Positions 9,286 through 19,692 are shown, counted from the stretch's first letter. The stretch: 64,000 nt of DNA from Flavobacteriaceae bacterium (GCA_028279515.1 JANQNQ010000003.1:248001-312000), one strand, 5' to 3'. Program-made: numbers and translations. The notes: generated from the sequence alone by a model not told the origin.

Positions 9286-12117
9286 ATGACCAATTACGAA
9301 GAAAATATTGAAGTACAGGGTGCCCGAGTGCACAACCTGAAGAATATAGACGTTACCATTCCGAGAGAAAAACTAGTAGTCATTACTGGACTATCTGGAA
9401 GTGGTAAATCCTCTTTGGCATTTGATACCATTTATGCAGAGGGCCAACGTCGATATATTGAAACCTTTTCTGCTTATGCTCGACAGTTCCTTGGTGGATT
9501 AGAACGTCCTGATGTTGATAAGATCGACGGTCTTTCTCCAGTGATCGCTATCGAGCAGAAGACCACGTCCAAGAGTCCGCGTTCTACGGTTGGGACCATC
9601 ACCGAGATCTATGACTTCTTGCGATTGTTGTTTGCAAGAGCCTCTGATGCTTATAGCTATAACACCAACGAAAAGATGGTGAGCTACAGCGATGAGCAGA
9701 TCAAAGAATTGATCATTAAAGATTTCATGGATAAGCGAATCAATGTATTGGCGCCTATTATCAAGTCTCGAAAAGGACACTATCGCGAGCTTTTTGAGAG
9801 CATTGCGAAGCAAGGATTTGTCAAGGTGCGTGTAGATGGAGAGATCGTTGACTTAGAGAAAGGCATGCGATTAGATCGCTACAAGACACATGATATCGAA
9901 ATTGTGATCGATCGTTTGGCCATCACGGAAGATGCTGAACTCGAAAAGCGCCTCATGGAGACCATCAACACCGCCATGTATCATGGAGACGATGTACTCA
10001 TGGTCATCGACAATGATTCGGGCAAAGTGCGCTATTTTAGCCGTAACCTGATGTGTCCTTCTTCCGGTATTTCGTATCCCAATCCAGAACCGAATACCTT
10101 CTCGTTCAACTCTCCTAAAGGAATGTGTCCAAATTGTAACGGACTTGGACAATTGTACGAAGTGAATATCAATAAGGTCATTCCGAATAAAAAGAGTACA
10201 ATAAAGTCTGGAGGAATTGCTCCTCTTGGCGAATACAAAAAGTCCTGGATATTTAAACAAATTGAAACCATTGCCGAACGTTATCAGTTTTCTTTGGGTG
10301 ATCCGATTGAAGATATTCCTGCTGAGGCCATGGAAGTGATTCTGTATGGAGGAAAGGAACAATTCTCGGTAGCTTCGAAAACACTGGGTATTACCAGAGA
10401 CTATAAAATCGATTTTGAAGGTATTGTCAAGTTTATCAAAAATCAATTTGACGAAAGTGGCTCTACCTCGATACGACGCTGGGCAAAGGAGTTTATGGAT
10501 AAAGTGCAATGTCCTGAATGTAATGGTGCCAGATTGCGTAAAGAGTCTCTTTATTTTAAAGTAAACGGAAAAAATATTGCTGAGTTGTCGCATCTAGATA
10601 TTGTTGATCTAGCCGACTGGTTTAAAGGACTAGCAAGCGAACTCTCAGAGAAACAGTTTAGAATCGCAGAAGAGATCTTGAAAGAGATCAATGCGCGTCT
10701 ACAGTTTTTATTAGACGTTGGCCTCAATTATTTATCCCTTAACCGAAGCTCTAAGTCTCTATCTGGAGGTGAAGCTCAACGCATTCGCTTGGCAACGCAG
10801 ATCGGTTCACAGTTGGTTGGTGTTCTATACATCCTTGATGAACCAAGCATCGGGTTGCATCAGCGCGACAATGAAAAACTAATCAATTCACTTGAATCAC
10901 TGCGAGATATTGGTAATTCGGTTATCGTGGTAGAGCATGACAAAGATATGATCGAGCGTGCAGACCATGTGATTGATATTGGTCCGTATGCCGGAAAACA
11001 CGGTGGTGAGATCATTTCTGAAGGAAACATCGACCAATTGAAGAAGCATGATACGCTTACCGCGGCTTATCTCAATGGTTCGAAAGAAATAGAAATCCCT
11101 AAGAAACGTAGAAAAGGCAACGGAAAGAAGATGGTACTCAAGGGATGCACCGGAAACAACCTAAAAAACGTGGATGTAGTTTTCCCGCTGGGGAAAATGA
11201 TCGGAGTTACAGGTGTTTCGGGAAGTGGAAAATCTACCTTAATTAACGAAACGCTCTACCCTATCCTAAATGCACACTATTTTAACGGAGTGAAAACTCC
11301 GATGCCTTATAAGAGCATCAAAGGGTTGGAACATATTGACAAGGTGATTGACATTAACCAATCTCCGATTGGAAGAACGCCAAGAAGTAATCCAGCTACG
11401 TATACAGGTGTCTTTAGTGAGATCAGAAGCCTGTTCTCTAAGACTCCTGAAGCCATGATCCGCGGTTACAAACCAGGAAGATTTAGCTTCAACGTTGCTG
11501 GCGGACGCTGTGAAACTTGTCAAGGAGGCGGAGTTCGTGTCATTGAAATGAACTTCTTGCCCGATGTGTATGTTGAGTGTGAAACCTGTCAAGGAAAGCG
11601 TTTTAATAGGGAGACCTTAGAAATTAGATATAAAGGCAAGTCGATCTCTGATGTGTTGAACATGACCATCAATGAGGCATGTGATTTCTTTGAACATATT
11701 CCGAAGATCGCACGAAAGCTAAAGACCATACAAAGTGTTGGTTTGGGTTATATCACCTTAGGACAACAATCCACAACGCTTTCTGGAGGAGAAGCACAAC
11801 GCATTAAGCTGGCCACAGAGTTGTCTAAAAAAGACACAGGCAACACCTTCTATATATTAGATGAACCTACCACAGGTCTTCATTTTGAAGATATTCGGGT
11901 TTTAATGGAAGTTTTGAACCAATTGGCAGACAAAGGAAATACTGTGTTGATCATTGAGCACAATTTGGACGTGATCAAAATGGTTGATTACATTATCGAT
12001 ATTGGATATGAAGGCGGAAAAGGCGGTGGCCAAGTGGTTTGTACTGGTACACCGGAGCAAGTTGTAAAAGACCCAAAAAGCTATACAGCCAAGTTTCTAA
12101 AAAAAGAATTACCTTAG
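9286..12117 (+). CDS. uvrA: Excinuclease ABC subunit A
   Basis: UvrA is the DNA-damage-sensing ATPase that loads UvrB in nucleotide excision repair. Its length, 943 residues, is typical. Both ABC halves are complete: Walker A GLSGSGKSS near residue 38 and GVSGSGKST near 645, signatures SLSGGEAQRIRLA and TLSGGEAQRIKLA, and Walker B YILDEPSIGLH and YILDEPTTGLH. Zinc-binding CxxC pairs are present in both halves (CPNCNG with CPECNG; CETCQG twice). The N-terminal IEVQGARVHNLKNI is the usual start. It opens a plus-strand run whose next gene is 30 bases away. Confidence 0.98.
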   Translation: MTNYEENIEVQGARVHNLKNIDVTIPREKLVVITGLSGSGKSSLAFDTIYAEGQRRYIETFSAYARQFLGGLERPDVDKIDGLSPVIAIEQKTTSKSPRSTVGTITEIYDFLRLLFARASDAYSYNTNEKMVSYSDEQIKELIIKDFMDKRINVLAPIIKSRKGHYRELFESIAKQGFVKVRVDGEIVDLEKGMRLDRYKTHDIEIVIDRLAITEDAELEKRLMETINTAMYHGDDVLMVIDNDSGKVRYFSRNLMCPSSGISYPNPEPNTFSFNSPKGMCPNCNGLGQLYEVNINKVIPNKKSTIKSGGIAPLGEYKKSWIFKQIETIAERYQFSLGDPIEDIPAEAMEVILYGGKEQFSVASKTLGITRDYKIDFEGIVKFIKNQFDESGSTSIRRWAKEFMDKVQCPECNGARLRKESLYFKVNGKNIAELSHLDIVDLADWFKGLASELSEKQFRIAEEILKEINARLQFLLDVGLNYLSLNRSSKSLSGGEAQRIRLATQIGSQLVGVLYILDEPSIGLHQRDNEKLINSLESLRDIGNSVIVVEHDKDMIERADHVIDIGPYAGKHGGEIISEGNIDQLKKHDTLTAAYLNGSKEIEIPKKRRKGNGKKMVLKGCTGNNLKNVDVVFPLGKMIGVTGVSGSGKSTLINETLYPILNAHYFNGVKTPMPYKSIKGLEHIDKVIDINQSPIGRTPRSNPATYTGVFSEIRSLFSKTPEAMIRGYKPGRFSFNVAGGRCETCQGGGVRVIEMNFLPDVYVECETCQGKRFNRETLEIRYKGKSISDVLNMTINEACDFFEHIPKIARKLKTIQSVGLGYITLGQQSTTLSGGEAQRIKLATELSKKDTGNTFYILDEPTTGLHFEDIRVLMEVLNQLADKGNTVLIIEHNLDVIKMVDYIIDIGYEGGKGGGQVVCTGTPEQVVKDPKSYTAKFLKKELP

Positions 12118-12147
12118 ACGGCTTTTTAAAAAATAATTTGAATATAC

Positions 12148-12837
12148 ATGAGAAAAGAACAACATCACAAAGGTTGGAATGAGATCAAGACAAATGACTC
12201 TTGGGCGATCTTCAAGATCATGGGAGAATTTGTAAACGGGTTTGAAAAAATGAGTGCTATTGGACCTTGCGTTTCCATTTTTGGATCAGCACGTACAAAG
12301 CCTGAAGATAGGTACTATAAATTGGCCGTTAAAGTGGCTCAAAAGATTGTAGAATCTGGATATGGTGTGATCACTGGTGGTGGTCCTGGTATCATGGAGG
12401 CCGGTAACAAGGGAGCGCATCTTGCAGGAGGTACTTCTGTAGGGTTGAATATTGAGCTGCCTTTCGAGCAACACGACAACCCATATATCGATAGTGATAA
12501 AAGCTTAGACTTTGATTATTTCTTTGTACGTAAGGTAATGTTTGTAAAGTACTCGCAAGGATTTGTGGTAATGCCTGGTGGTTTTGGAACTCTTGACGAA
12601 CTCTTTGAAGCGATGACCTTGATCCAAACAAAGAAGATTGGAAGATTCCCAATCATCCTAGTAGGCACAGAGTTCTGGGCTGGGATCATGGATTGGGTAA
12701 AAGACACCCTTCTCGAACGATTCGGAAATATCAGTCCTGGAGATATTGACCTTTTCAAAATAGTAGATACAGAAGATGAAGTAATTGAGATCTTAAATTC
12801 GTTCTATAAGGAATACAACTTAAGCCCGAATTTCTAG
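12148..12837 (+). CDS. LOG-family Rossmann-fold nucleotide-binding protein
   Basis: This 229-residue protein belongs to the TIGR00730/LOG family, whose best-known members are cytokinin-riboside-5'-monophosphate phosphoribohydrolases. It shows the family motifs GGGPGIMEAGNKGA (about residue 75) and PGGFGTLDELFE (about 145). The N-terminal extension of about 35 residues is shared by long bacterial members. The substrate in this organism is unknown; nucleotide-monophosphate hydrolysis is the inference. It lies 30 bases after uvrA and 20 bases before the next gene, so is probably co-transcribed. Confidence 0.9.
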   Translation: MRKEQHHKGWNEIKTNDSWAIFKIMGEFVNGFEKMSAIGPCVSIFGSARTKPEDRYYKLAVKVAQKIVESGYGVITGGGPGIMEAGNKGAHLAGGTSVGLNIELPFEQHDNPYIDSDKSLDFDYFFVRKVMFVKYSQGFVVMPGGFGTLDELFEAMTLIQTKKIGRFPIILVGTEFWAGIMDWVKDTLLERFGNISPGDIDLFKIVDTEDEVIEILNSFYKEYNLSPNF

Positions 12838-12857
12838 GTCGTTTAAAACCCCTCGAC

Positions 12858-14156
12858 ATGAAGAAAATACTACTACTTTTATGCCTTCTGGGCATATACA
12901 CTAATGGAGTTTCACAAGATAATATCAAAGTGATGTTTTACAACGTACTCAATTTTCCAAATACGCAGCCTGATCGCATCTCCCACCTTGATGTGATCGT
13001 TGATTCGTATGCGCCAGACCTTTTTTTGGTATGTGAGTTAAAAAGTGAGCAAGGAGGTGAAACCATTTTAGATAATGCCCTGCAAACTCCCGACAATAAA
13101 TATGTGATGGCGCCTTGGGTAGACAACCAATCTACCAGTAATAACCTGCAACAGTTAGCATTTTACAATTCTGACAAGTTGATCTTGGACAACGCCGCCA
13201 CCTTGCAAGCAGATGTATTGACCACAGACCTTAGAGACATCAATAGATACTCTTTTAAGCTGAATACTCCAGATGTGGCGACCAATCCAATCTATCTTGA
13301 AGTATTTGTTACACACTTGAAAGCAGGAAATGCTTCATCTGACCCAAATAACCCAGTAAGAAGGGCTCTTGAGGTAGAAGTGCTTACAGATTATCTTACC
13401 GCAAATGCTGCCACCTTTAGCAATCGATATGTGTTGTTTGCTGGAGATTTCAACGTGTATACCTCTGGTGAAGCAGCTTATCAAGATATAATCAACGCCA
13501 GTGGAACAAATGGCATTACTTTTGTGGACCCTATTAACCGACCTGGTGCTTGGAGTAACAGCAGTTCGTTTCAAGATATCCATACCCAGTCGACCTTGCG
13601 AACCAATTCGCACATTATTAGTGAATTTGGAAACCCAGATGGGGCAACAGGTGGATTAGATGATCGTTTTGATTTCATCATGATGTCCGACAACTTGACT
13701 GGAAATCCAGAATTGGAATACGTTACTAACAGTTATGATGCTTACGGAAACAATGGAAATTGTTTTAACGACAACATTAACGATAGTAATTGCACAGGGA
13801 CTTATTCGTTTGCACTTCGTAATGAATTGTTCAATATGAGCGACCACTTACCTGTGGTAATGGAGTTACAAACCAATGAAACCTTGAGCATTGATGAATT
13901 AGCGTTCGATAGAAACTTAGTTACATTGACCTCTGGAAATGTGATAAGCAACACATTGTCGTTGAATATAGAGCCTAGAAGTGCTGAGTCAATTGAAATG
14001 TCCATTTACAATGTACTTGGACAAGAAGTTAAGAACATTTCGATAGACGGTGAGACGCAACTAAACATCGATGTGTCCATCTTATCAGATGGTATCTATT
14101 ACCTTAAAGTACAAGCTGACCAATACACTAACACAATCAAATTCTTAAAAAAATAG
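12858..14156 (+). CDS. Secreted endonuclease/exonuclease/phosphatase-family protein with T9SS sorting domain
   Basis: A signal peptide (ending near VSQ, residue 20) precedes an EEP-fold domain. Its DNase-I-like motifs are visible: MFYNVLNFPN near the start, an acidic ELK, LFAGDFNVY (Asp/Asn pair) and a terminal SDHLPVVMEL. Residues 355-432 form a T9SS type-A sorting domain (IYNVLGQEV, DGIYYLKV, terminal lysines), so the protein should cross the outer membrane through T9SS. Substrate may be extracellular DNA or phosphoesters; the sequence alone does not decide. Genes on both sides lie within 20 bases. Confidence 0.9.
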   Translation: MKKILLLLCLLGIYTNGVSQDNIKVMFYNVLNFPNTQPDRISHLDVIVDSYAPDLFLVCELKSEQGGETILDNALQTPDNKYVMAPWVDNQSTSNNLQQLAFYNSDKLILDNAATLQADVLTTDLRDINRYSFKLNTPDVATNPIYLEVFVTHLKAGNASSDPNNPVRRALEVEVLTDYLTANAATFSNRYVLFAGDFNVYTSGEAAYQDIINASGTNGITFVDPINRPGAWSNSSSFQDIHTQSTLRTNSHIISEFGNPDGATGGLDDRFDFIMMSDNLTGNPELEYVTNSYDAYGNNGNCFNDNINDSNCTGTYSFALRNELFNMSDHLPVVMELQTNETLSIDELAFDRNLVTLTSGNVISNTLSLNIEPRSAESIEMSIYNVLGQEVKNISIDGETQLNIDVSILSDGIYYLKVQADQYTNTIKFLKK

Positions 14157-14167
14157 TGACAGAATAG

Positions 14168-16978
14168 TTGAAAAAATTTCTCTTTTACATACATCTACTT
14201 GCCTTTGCCATTGGTTTCAGTCAAAATGAGCATCGTATAAATGCATCCTTAGATGTTTCTAAAAGATTGCTCAACATTCAGCATGAGCTGACTTTCACCA
14301 ATAGCACCAACAGGCCGCTTGATACGCTTTATCTAAACGATTGGGCCAACGCCTATACTGATAAGAATACACCGCTTTCCAAGCGTTTTTCTGAGGAATA
14401 CAACCGTACACTACACCTGGCCAAAAAGCGAGACCGTGGGCATACAGAGATCATCACCGTGATGGACTCTCAATTCTCAAACTTGGATTGGAGCCGCTTG
14501 AAGGATCAATCAGACATCTTAAAGCTGAAGCTCAACAACACCCTCTACCCGGGACAAAAGGTTACGCTGAGGTTGGTATATCGAATCAAGATTCCAAATT
14601 CCAAATTCACCCGGTACGGCTTTACCAAAAGCAACAACTTCAACCTTCGGTATTGGTATTTGACACCTGCTATCAATAACAAGGGATTCTGGACCTTATA
14701 CAGCAATAAAGATCTGGATGACCTTTATATAGATAAGGCGAAGTATGAAATAGATTTCAGCTATCCCGAGAACTACCAGTTGATCACAGAACTAGAAAAA
14801 GAGGAAGTTGACAACAATAATGGTAGCAATCGCATCATCCTAAAAGGTGCAGATCGTAACGACATTAAGCTCCTTTTTTATAAGACAAATGATTTCGTCG
14901 AGTACGAAACGGACAAGTACACCTTAGTCACCAATATCAAGGATGACAAGTTACCAGAGGTCACTCAGGCTTTGGTTATAGACAGAATGGCCTATTTCTT
15001 GGCAGAAAATCTTGGGGCGTATCCTCATAAAAAAATACTGGTAACACAGGCCGAGTACAAAAAGAACCCCGTTTACGGGCTCAATCAGCTCCCTTCTTTC
15101 ATTCGTCCATTTCCCGATGAGTTTCAGTTTGACATCACGTTGCTAAAAACGTTGATCAACAACTATTTGGAAAACACCATCCTACTAGACCCAAGATCCG
15201 AGAAGTGGATGACCGATGCGATTCAGACGTATTTGATGATGAAATACGTAGAGCAATATTACCCAGATATGAAGCTTGCCGGTAATCTAGCCAAGGTTTG
15301 GGGCGTACGAAGCTACAACTTCGCTAAAATGGATTTCAATGATCAATATCCATTCCTTTACATGTTGATGGCACGTAAGAACTTGGATCAAGCATTGACC
15401 ACCCCTAAAGATTCATTGGTACGTTTTAACGAGAAGATTGCCAATAAATACAAGGCCGGTGTCGGCCTTAAGTACCTCGATGCCTATCTAAACGACCATA
15501 CGATCGAAGAAACCATCAAAGAGTTTTATAATTCCTTTTTATTAAAAGATCCTGACACAGATGATTTTGAAGCCATCTTGCAAAAGAATGCAAAAAAGGA
15601 TGTCACTTGGTTCTTCAATGAATATTTAGACACGAGAAAGCAAATAGACTATAAGATCAAGAAGGTCAAGAAATCTGGAGATTCATTGAAAGTGACCATA
15701 AAAAACAAGACCGGAACCAATATGCCGATCTCATTATTTGGACTCAAGAACGACTCGATTGTCTCAAAAAATTGGTATTTGGGCATAAAGGACAAGAAGA
15801 CCTTTACCATTCCAAAACAGGACATCAACAAGTTGGTGCTCAATTATGATAAGGTGATTCCCGAATTTAATCAGCGAGATAATTGGAAGTCCCTCAAAGG
15901 GTTCTTTTTCAATAATCGTCCGTTCCAGTTTCGATTTTTCAAGGACACCGAAGATCCACATTATAACCAGATCTTTTATGTTCCTATTCTTACGTTCAAT
16001 ATTTATGACGGACTTACTCCTGCCCTACGTTTTTACAATAAGAGTTTCCTGAACAAACCATTCATTTATGACATACGACCTGGTTATGCCACCAAAGAAA
16101 AGGCTTTGGTTGGTTCGGCGAGAGTTTCATTTACCAGCAATATTAATGATGGTAGCCTTTATTTGGCTCAATACGGATTAAGAGGCGCCACCTTTCATTA
16201 CGCGCCTGATCTGCGGTATACAACGATCACTCCATGGGTTTCCTTTGGTTTTAGGCCTAACGATTTTAGGTCAAACGAAAAGCAATTCTTCACATTACGA
16301 CATGTGAATGTAATAAGAGATCAAGACCCAAGTGTCGATTCGGACCCAGATTATAGTGTGTTCAATGCTCGATATACCTATGCCAATCCAGGTGCCATTC
16401 GATTCTTTTCGTTCTTTACAGATTTACAGGTGGCTAACAATTTCTCGAAGCTGTCCTTCAATCTAGAATACCGAAAACTGTTTCAAAATAACCGCCAATT
16501 AAACCTTCGTTTGTTCGCCGGAAAGTTTATCTATAATGAGACAAATTCAGATTTCTTTAGCTACGCCTTAGATAGACCAACAGATTACCTTTTTGATTAT
16601 GATTACCTCGGAAGATCAGAGGACTCTGGTATATTTAGTCAACAGTTGATCGTTGCCGAAGGCGGTTTCAAATCAAGACTGCCCTACCCTTTCGCAGATG
16701 ATTGGATCCTAACCGGAAACGCCAGTTATAGTATTTGGCGATGGATTGAAGGCTATGGTGATGTTGGGTTTATCAAAAGTGTTGGTGACCAACCTCGTTT
16801 TGTATACGATTCAGGTATCAGACTAAATCTAGTTGAAGATTACTTTGAACTCTACTTTCCTGTGTATTCCAATAACGGATGGGAGCTTTCTCAACCCAAC
16901 TACCAAGAGAAAATTCGGTTCATCGTAACGTTAAGTCCACGTACGTTGATCAACTTGTTCACCAGAAAGTGGTTCTAA
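14168..16978 (+). CDS. M1-like pseudo-peptidase fused to a predicted outer-membrane beta-barrel
   Basis: The start is a TTG at 14168, 11 bases after the previous stop; the following MKKFLFYIHLLAFAIGFSQ is a good signal peptide, which supports it. Residues 20-480 follow the M1 aminopeptidase layout (N-terminal beta saddle, then a helical domain). At the zinc site (about residues 320-365) the HExxH is replaced by LINNYLEN and the downstream Glu region reads EKWMTDAIQTYLMMKY, so the metal ligands are absent. Residues 600-936 alternate aromatic strands (LRFYNKSFLNKPF, LTGNASYSIWRWIEGYGDVG) and end in a terminal Phe, as in a C-terminal barrel. Annotation pipelines may call it a metalloprotease; catalysis looks unlikely. 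Confidence 0.75.
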   Translation: MKKFLFYIHLLAFAIGFSQNEHRINASLDVSKRLLNIQHELTFTNSTNRPLDTLYLNDWANAYTDKNTPLSKRFSEEYNRTLHLAKKRDRGHTEIITVMDSQFSNLDWSRLKDQSDILKLKLNNTLYPGQKVTLRLVYRIKIPNSKFTRYGFTKSNNFNLRYWYLTPAINNKGFWTLYSNKDLDDLYIDKAKYEIDFSYPENYQLITELEKEEVDNNNGSNRIILKGADRNDIKLLFYKTNDFVEYETDKYTLVTNIKDDKLPEVTQALVIDRMAYFLAENLGAYPHKKILVTQAEYKKNPVYGLNQLPSFIRPFPDEFQFDITLLKTLINNYLENTILLDPRSEKWMTDAIQTYLMMKYVEQYYPDMKLAGNLAKVWGVRSYNFAKMDFNDQYPFLYMLMARKNLDQALTTPKDSLVRFNEKIANKYKAGVGLKYLDAYLNDHTIEETIKEFYNSFLLKDPDTDDFEAILQKNAKKDVTWFFNEYLDTRKQIDYKIKKVKKSGDSLKVTIKNKTGTNMPISLFGLKNDSIVSKNWYLGIKDKKTFTIPKQDINKLVLNYDKVIPEFNQRDNWKSLKGFFFNNRPFQFRFFKDTEDPHYNQIFYVPILTFNIYDGLTPALRFYNKSFLNKPFIYDIRPGYATKEKALVGSARVSFTSNINDGSLYLAQYGLRGATFHYAPDLRYTTITPWVSFGFRPNDFRSNEKQFFTLRHVNVIRDQDPSVDSDPDYSVFNARYTYANPGAIRFFSFFTDLQVANNFSKLSFNLEYRKLFQNNRQLNLRLFAGKFIYNETNSDFFSYALDRPTDYLFDYDYLGRSEDSGIFSQQLIVAEGGFKSRLPYPFADDWILTGNASYSIWRWIEGYGDVGFIKSVGDQPRFVYDSGIRLNLVEDYFELYFPVYSNNGWELSQPNYQEKIRFIVTLSPRTLINLFTRKWF

Positions 16979-17006
16979 AAATCTCTAGTCAAAATAGAAT
17001 ATCTTC

Positions 17007-17035
17007 AATCAAATCTTCAAAAATTTGATTTTTTT
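17007..17035 (+). terminator. Intrinsic terminator
   Basis: AATCAAAT/ATTTGATT stem (17007-17014 with 17023-17030) followed by a T-run, placed 28 bases after the pseudo-peptidase gene. Confidence 0.6.
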
Positions 17036-17099
17036 GAGCATTTAACAAAAAAATAGCTATTTCGCTGACTATTTGTTAAATTTTTAGCGGTATTAGGCA

Positions 17100-17130
17100 T
17101 TGCAAATGACGACACAATTTGTTAAATTTG
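17100..17130 (+). promoter_or_regulatory. Bacteroidetes-type promoter, TTG-N20-TAAATTTG
   Basis: TTG at 17100-17102 and TAAATTTG at 17123-17130 with a 20-base spacer are an exact fit to the flavobacterial consensus. The predicted transcript starts about 15 bases before the ATG of the dehydrogenase gene. Confidence 0.75.
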
Positions 17131-17151
17131 TGCGCGCTATAATTCCAAACT

Positions 17152-19563
17152 ATGCATACAAACACTGATACCCAAAAAGATATTTCCTTCGAAGATTTCA
17201 AAGCCCAGGTGATGGTAGACTACAAAATTGCCGTCACCAGCCGCGAATGCAGTCTTTTGGGTCGTAGAGAAGTGTTGACAGGTAAAGCCAAATTTGGAAT
17301 CTTTGGCGATGGTAAAGAAGTACCGCAATTGGCAATGGCCAAGGCCTTTAAAAATGGAGATTGGCGCTCAGGATATTACAGAGACCAGACCTTTATGATG
17401 GCGATTGGTGAATTGACACCGCAACAATTCTTTTCAGGCCTCTATGCCCATACCGATATTGTAGCCGAGCCGATGTCTGCTGGAAGGCAAATGGGCGGTC
17501 ACTTCGTAACGCATAGCTTAAATGAAGATGGAAGCTGGAAAGACCTTACCAAACAAAAGAACTCAAGCGCAGACATCTCTCCTACCGCAGGTCAAATGCC
17601 TCGATTGTTAGGATTGGCACAAGCATCTAAGATCTTTAGAAACGTCAAAGGTATTGATACTACCAATTTCTCAGACAACGGAAATGAAGTAGCGTGGGGA
17701 ACCATTGGTAATGCTAGTACAAGTGAAGGACTCTTCTTCGAAACATTCAACGCAGCTGGCGTATTACAAGTACCAATGGTCATCAGCATTTGGGATGATG
17801 AATACGGAATCTCAGTGCCTGCAAAATACCAAACTACCAAAGAAAATATCTCAGAAATCCTTAAAGGGTTTCAAAGAGAAGAAGATACAAACGGCTACGA
17901 GATCTTTGTAGTCAACGGTTGGGATTACCCTTCACTCATAGAAACGTACCAAAAGGCTTCAGCTGTAGCCCGAAATGAGCACGTTCCCGTAATGATTCAT
18001 GTACAAGAACTTACGCAGCCGCAAGGACATTCTACTTCTGGTTCGCACGAACGCTATAAAAGTCCAGAACGTTTGACGTGGGAAAGAGAGCATGACTGCA
18101 ATTTGAAGATGAAGCTTTGGATGGTCAATAACGGAATTGCCACAGAAGAAGAACTCACGGCACTAGAAAAGTCGATAAAGAAAGAAGTTAGAGAAGGAAA
18201 AAAGCAAGCTTGGAGCGCATATATCTCAGGGATAAAGAACGATCAAGACACAGTTGCTACTTTATTGGGACAGATTGCAGAAAAAAGTAGCAATAAGAAC
18301 TTTATCAATAAGATCAAGCACGACCTTATTTCTATTGACGAGCCTGGCAAAAAGGATGTCATCTCTGCAGCAAGAAGAACGCTAAGGTACATTACTCAAG
18401 AAGACTTTGATGAAAAAGGACAATTGCAGCAATATATCAATGCATTCTACGCAAAAACACAGCCCGACTATAGTTCACATTTGTACAGTGAGACCAATAA
18501 GAAAGCCACACAGATTGAAGCCGTAGATGCCATTTATAATGATGATGCGCAACAAGTTGACGGACGTGTTATCTTACGAAATAACTTCGATCAGATCTTC
18601 AATAAGTATCCAGAAGCCCTAGTTTTTGGAGAGGATTCTGGAAATATCGGAGATGTGAACCAAGGACTCGAAGGACTTCAAGAGAAGTATGGAGAACTGC
18701 GTGTTTCTGATACAGGTATTCGCGAAGCTACTATTCTTGGTCAAGGTATCGGAATGGCTATGCGTGGTTTACGCCCTATTGCCGAGATTCAGTATCTAGA
18801 CTACCTCATGTATGCCTTGCAAGTGATGAGCGACGACCTAGCTACACTACTCTACCGTACCGTCGGAAAGCAAAAGGCTCCGTTGATCGTACGAACACGT
18901 GGACACCGTTTAGAAGGAATCTGGCACTCAGGTTCTCAAATGGGAGGCTTGGTTCACCTATTAAGAGGAATCAATGTACTCGTACCAAGAAACATGACCA
19001 AGGCAGCAGGTTTTTATAACACCATGCTCGAAAGCGACGAACCTGCCCTGATCATCGAATGTTTGAATGGATACCGATTAAAGGAAACATTGCCTAGCAA
19101 TCTGGCAAGTATTAAAACGCCTGTAGGTGTTGTAGAGACTGTAAAGGAAGGTGCAGATATTACACTTGTTTCTTATGGTTCCACGTTGAGAATCGTAGAG
19201 CAAGTCGCTAAAGAATTACTCGAAGTAGGTATCGATGCCGAAGTTATCGATGTACAATCCTTGCTTCCGTTTGATCTTAATCATGACATTGTAGAGAGTG
19301 TCAAGAAGACAAATCGCCTATTGGTCATCGATGAAGATGTCCCCGGAGGCGCTTCCGCATACATCTTACAAGAAATCCTTGAAACGCAAAATGCCTATCA
19401 ATATCTAGACAGCAAACCGCAAACATTGGCAGCTCAAGAGCACCGCCCTGCTTACGGTACCGATGGGGATTACTTTTCAAAACCCAATGCCGAAGACATC
19501 TTCGAAAAAGTATACGAGATCATGCATGAGACAAACCCTGAGAACTATCCAAAACTCAGGTAA
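17152..19563 (+). CDS. 2-oxo-acid dehydrogenase E1 component, fused alpha and beta subunits
   Basis: This TPP-dependent E1 decarboxylates 2-oxo acids and reductively acylates the lipoyl E2. It probably belongs to the branched-chain complex. Residues 1-420 form the alpha part (YRDQTFMMAIGE, FSDNGNEVAWGTIGNASTSEGLFFE, and a QGHSTSGSHERYKSPE phosphorylation-loop region). Residues 450-803 form the beta part (VFGEDSGNIGDVNQGLEGLQEKYG, AEIQYLDYLMYALQ, RTRGHRLEGIWHSGSQMG, DVQSLLPFD). In many bacteria these are two proteins; the 803-residue fusion is common in Bacteroidetes. It has its own promoter and terminator. E2 and E3 are not in the window. Confidence 0.92.
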   Translation: MHTNTDTQKDISFEDFKAQVMVDYKIAVTSRECSLLGRREVLTGKAKFGIFGDGKEVPQLAMAKAFKNGDWRSGYYRDQTFMMAIGELTPQQFFSGLYAHTDIVAEPMSAGRQMGGHFVTHSLNEDGSWKDLTKQKNSSADISPTAGQMPRLLGLAQASKIFRNVKGIDTTNFSDNGNEVAWGTIGNASTSEGLFFETFNAAGVLQVPMVISIWDDEYGISVPAKYQTTKENISEILKGFQREEDTNGYEIFVVNGWDYPSLIETYQKASAVARNEHVPVMIHVQELTQPQGHSTSGSHERYKSPERLTWEREHDCNLKMKLWMVNNGIATEEELTALEKSIKKEVREGKKQAWSAYISGIKNDQDTVATLLGQIAEKSSNKNFINKIKHDLISIDEPGKKDVISAARRTLRYITQEDFDEKGQLQQYINAFYAKTQPDYSSHLYSETNKKATQIEAVDAIYNDDAQQVDGRVILRNNFDQIFNKYPEALVFGEDSGNIGDVNQGLEGLQEKYGELRVSDTGIREATILGQGIGMAMRGLRPIAEIQYLDYLMYALQVMSDDLATLLYRTVGKQKAPLIVRTRGHRLEGIWHSGSQMGGLVHLLRGINVLVPRNMTKAAGFYNTMLESDEPALIIECLNGYRLKETLPSNLASIKTPVGVVETVKEGADITLVSYGSTLRIVEQVAKELLEVGIDAEVIDVQSLLPFDLNHDIVESVKKTNRLLVIDEDVPGGASAYILQEILETQNAYQYLDSKPQTLAAQEHRPAYGTDGDYFSKPNAEDIFEKVYEIMHETNPENYPKLR

Positions 19564-19584
19564 GTTTTTAAGCATATAAATTAG

Positions 19585-19610
19585 AATCCCGCAGTTTGTG
19601 GGATTTTTTT
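19585..19610 (+). terminator. Intrinsic terminator
   Basis: AATCCCGCA pairs with TGTGGGATT (one G-T wobble), followed by seven T; 22 bases after the E1 stop codon. Confidence 0.8.
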
Positions 19611-19692
19611 GTTTATCAACTGCTTACTCCAACACAAGTCATAAAAATTGAATATATTTGATAGACAACCTATCCCCTTATTGCAGTCGCCC

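Noticed and set aside
9871-10593. Minus-strand frame of 240 residues inside uvrA
   Set aside because: It is fully contained in a certain uvrA gene, has no domain or signal and is best explained as a shadow frame.
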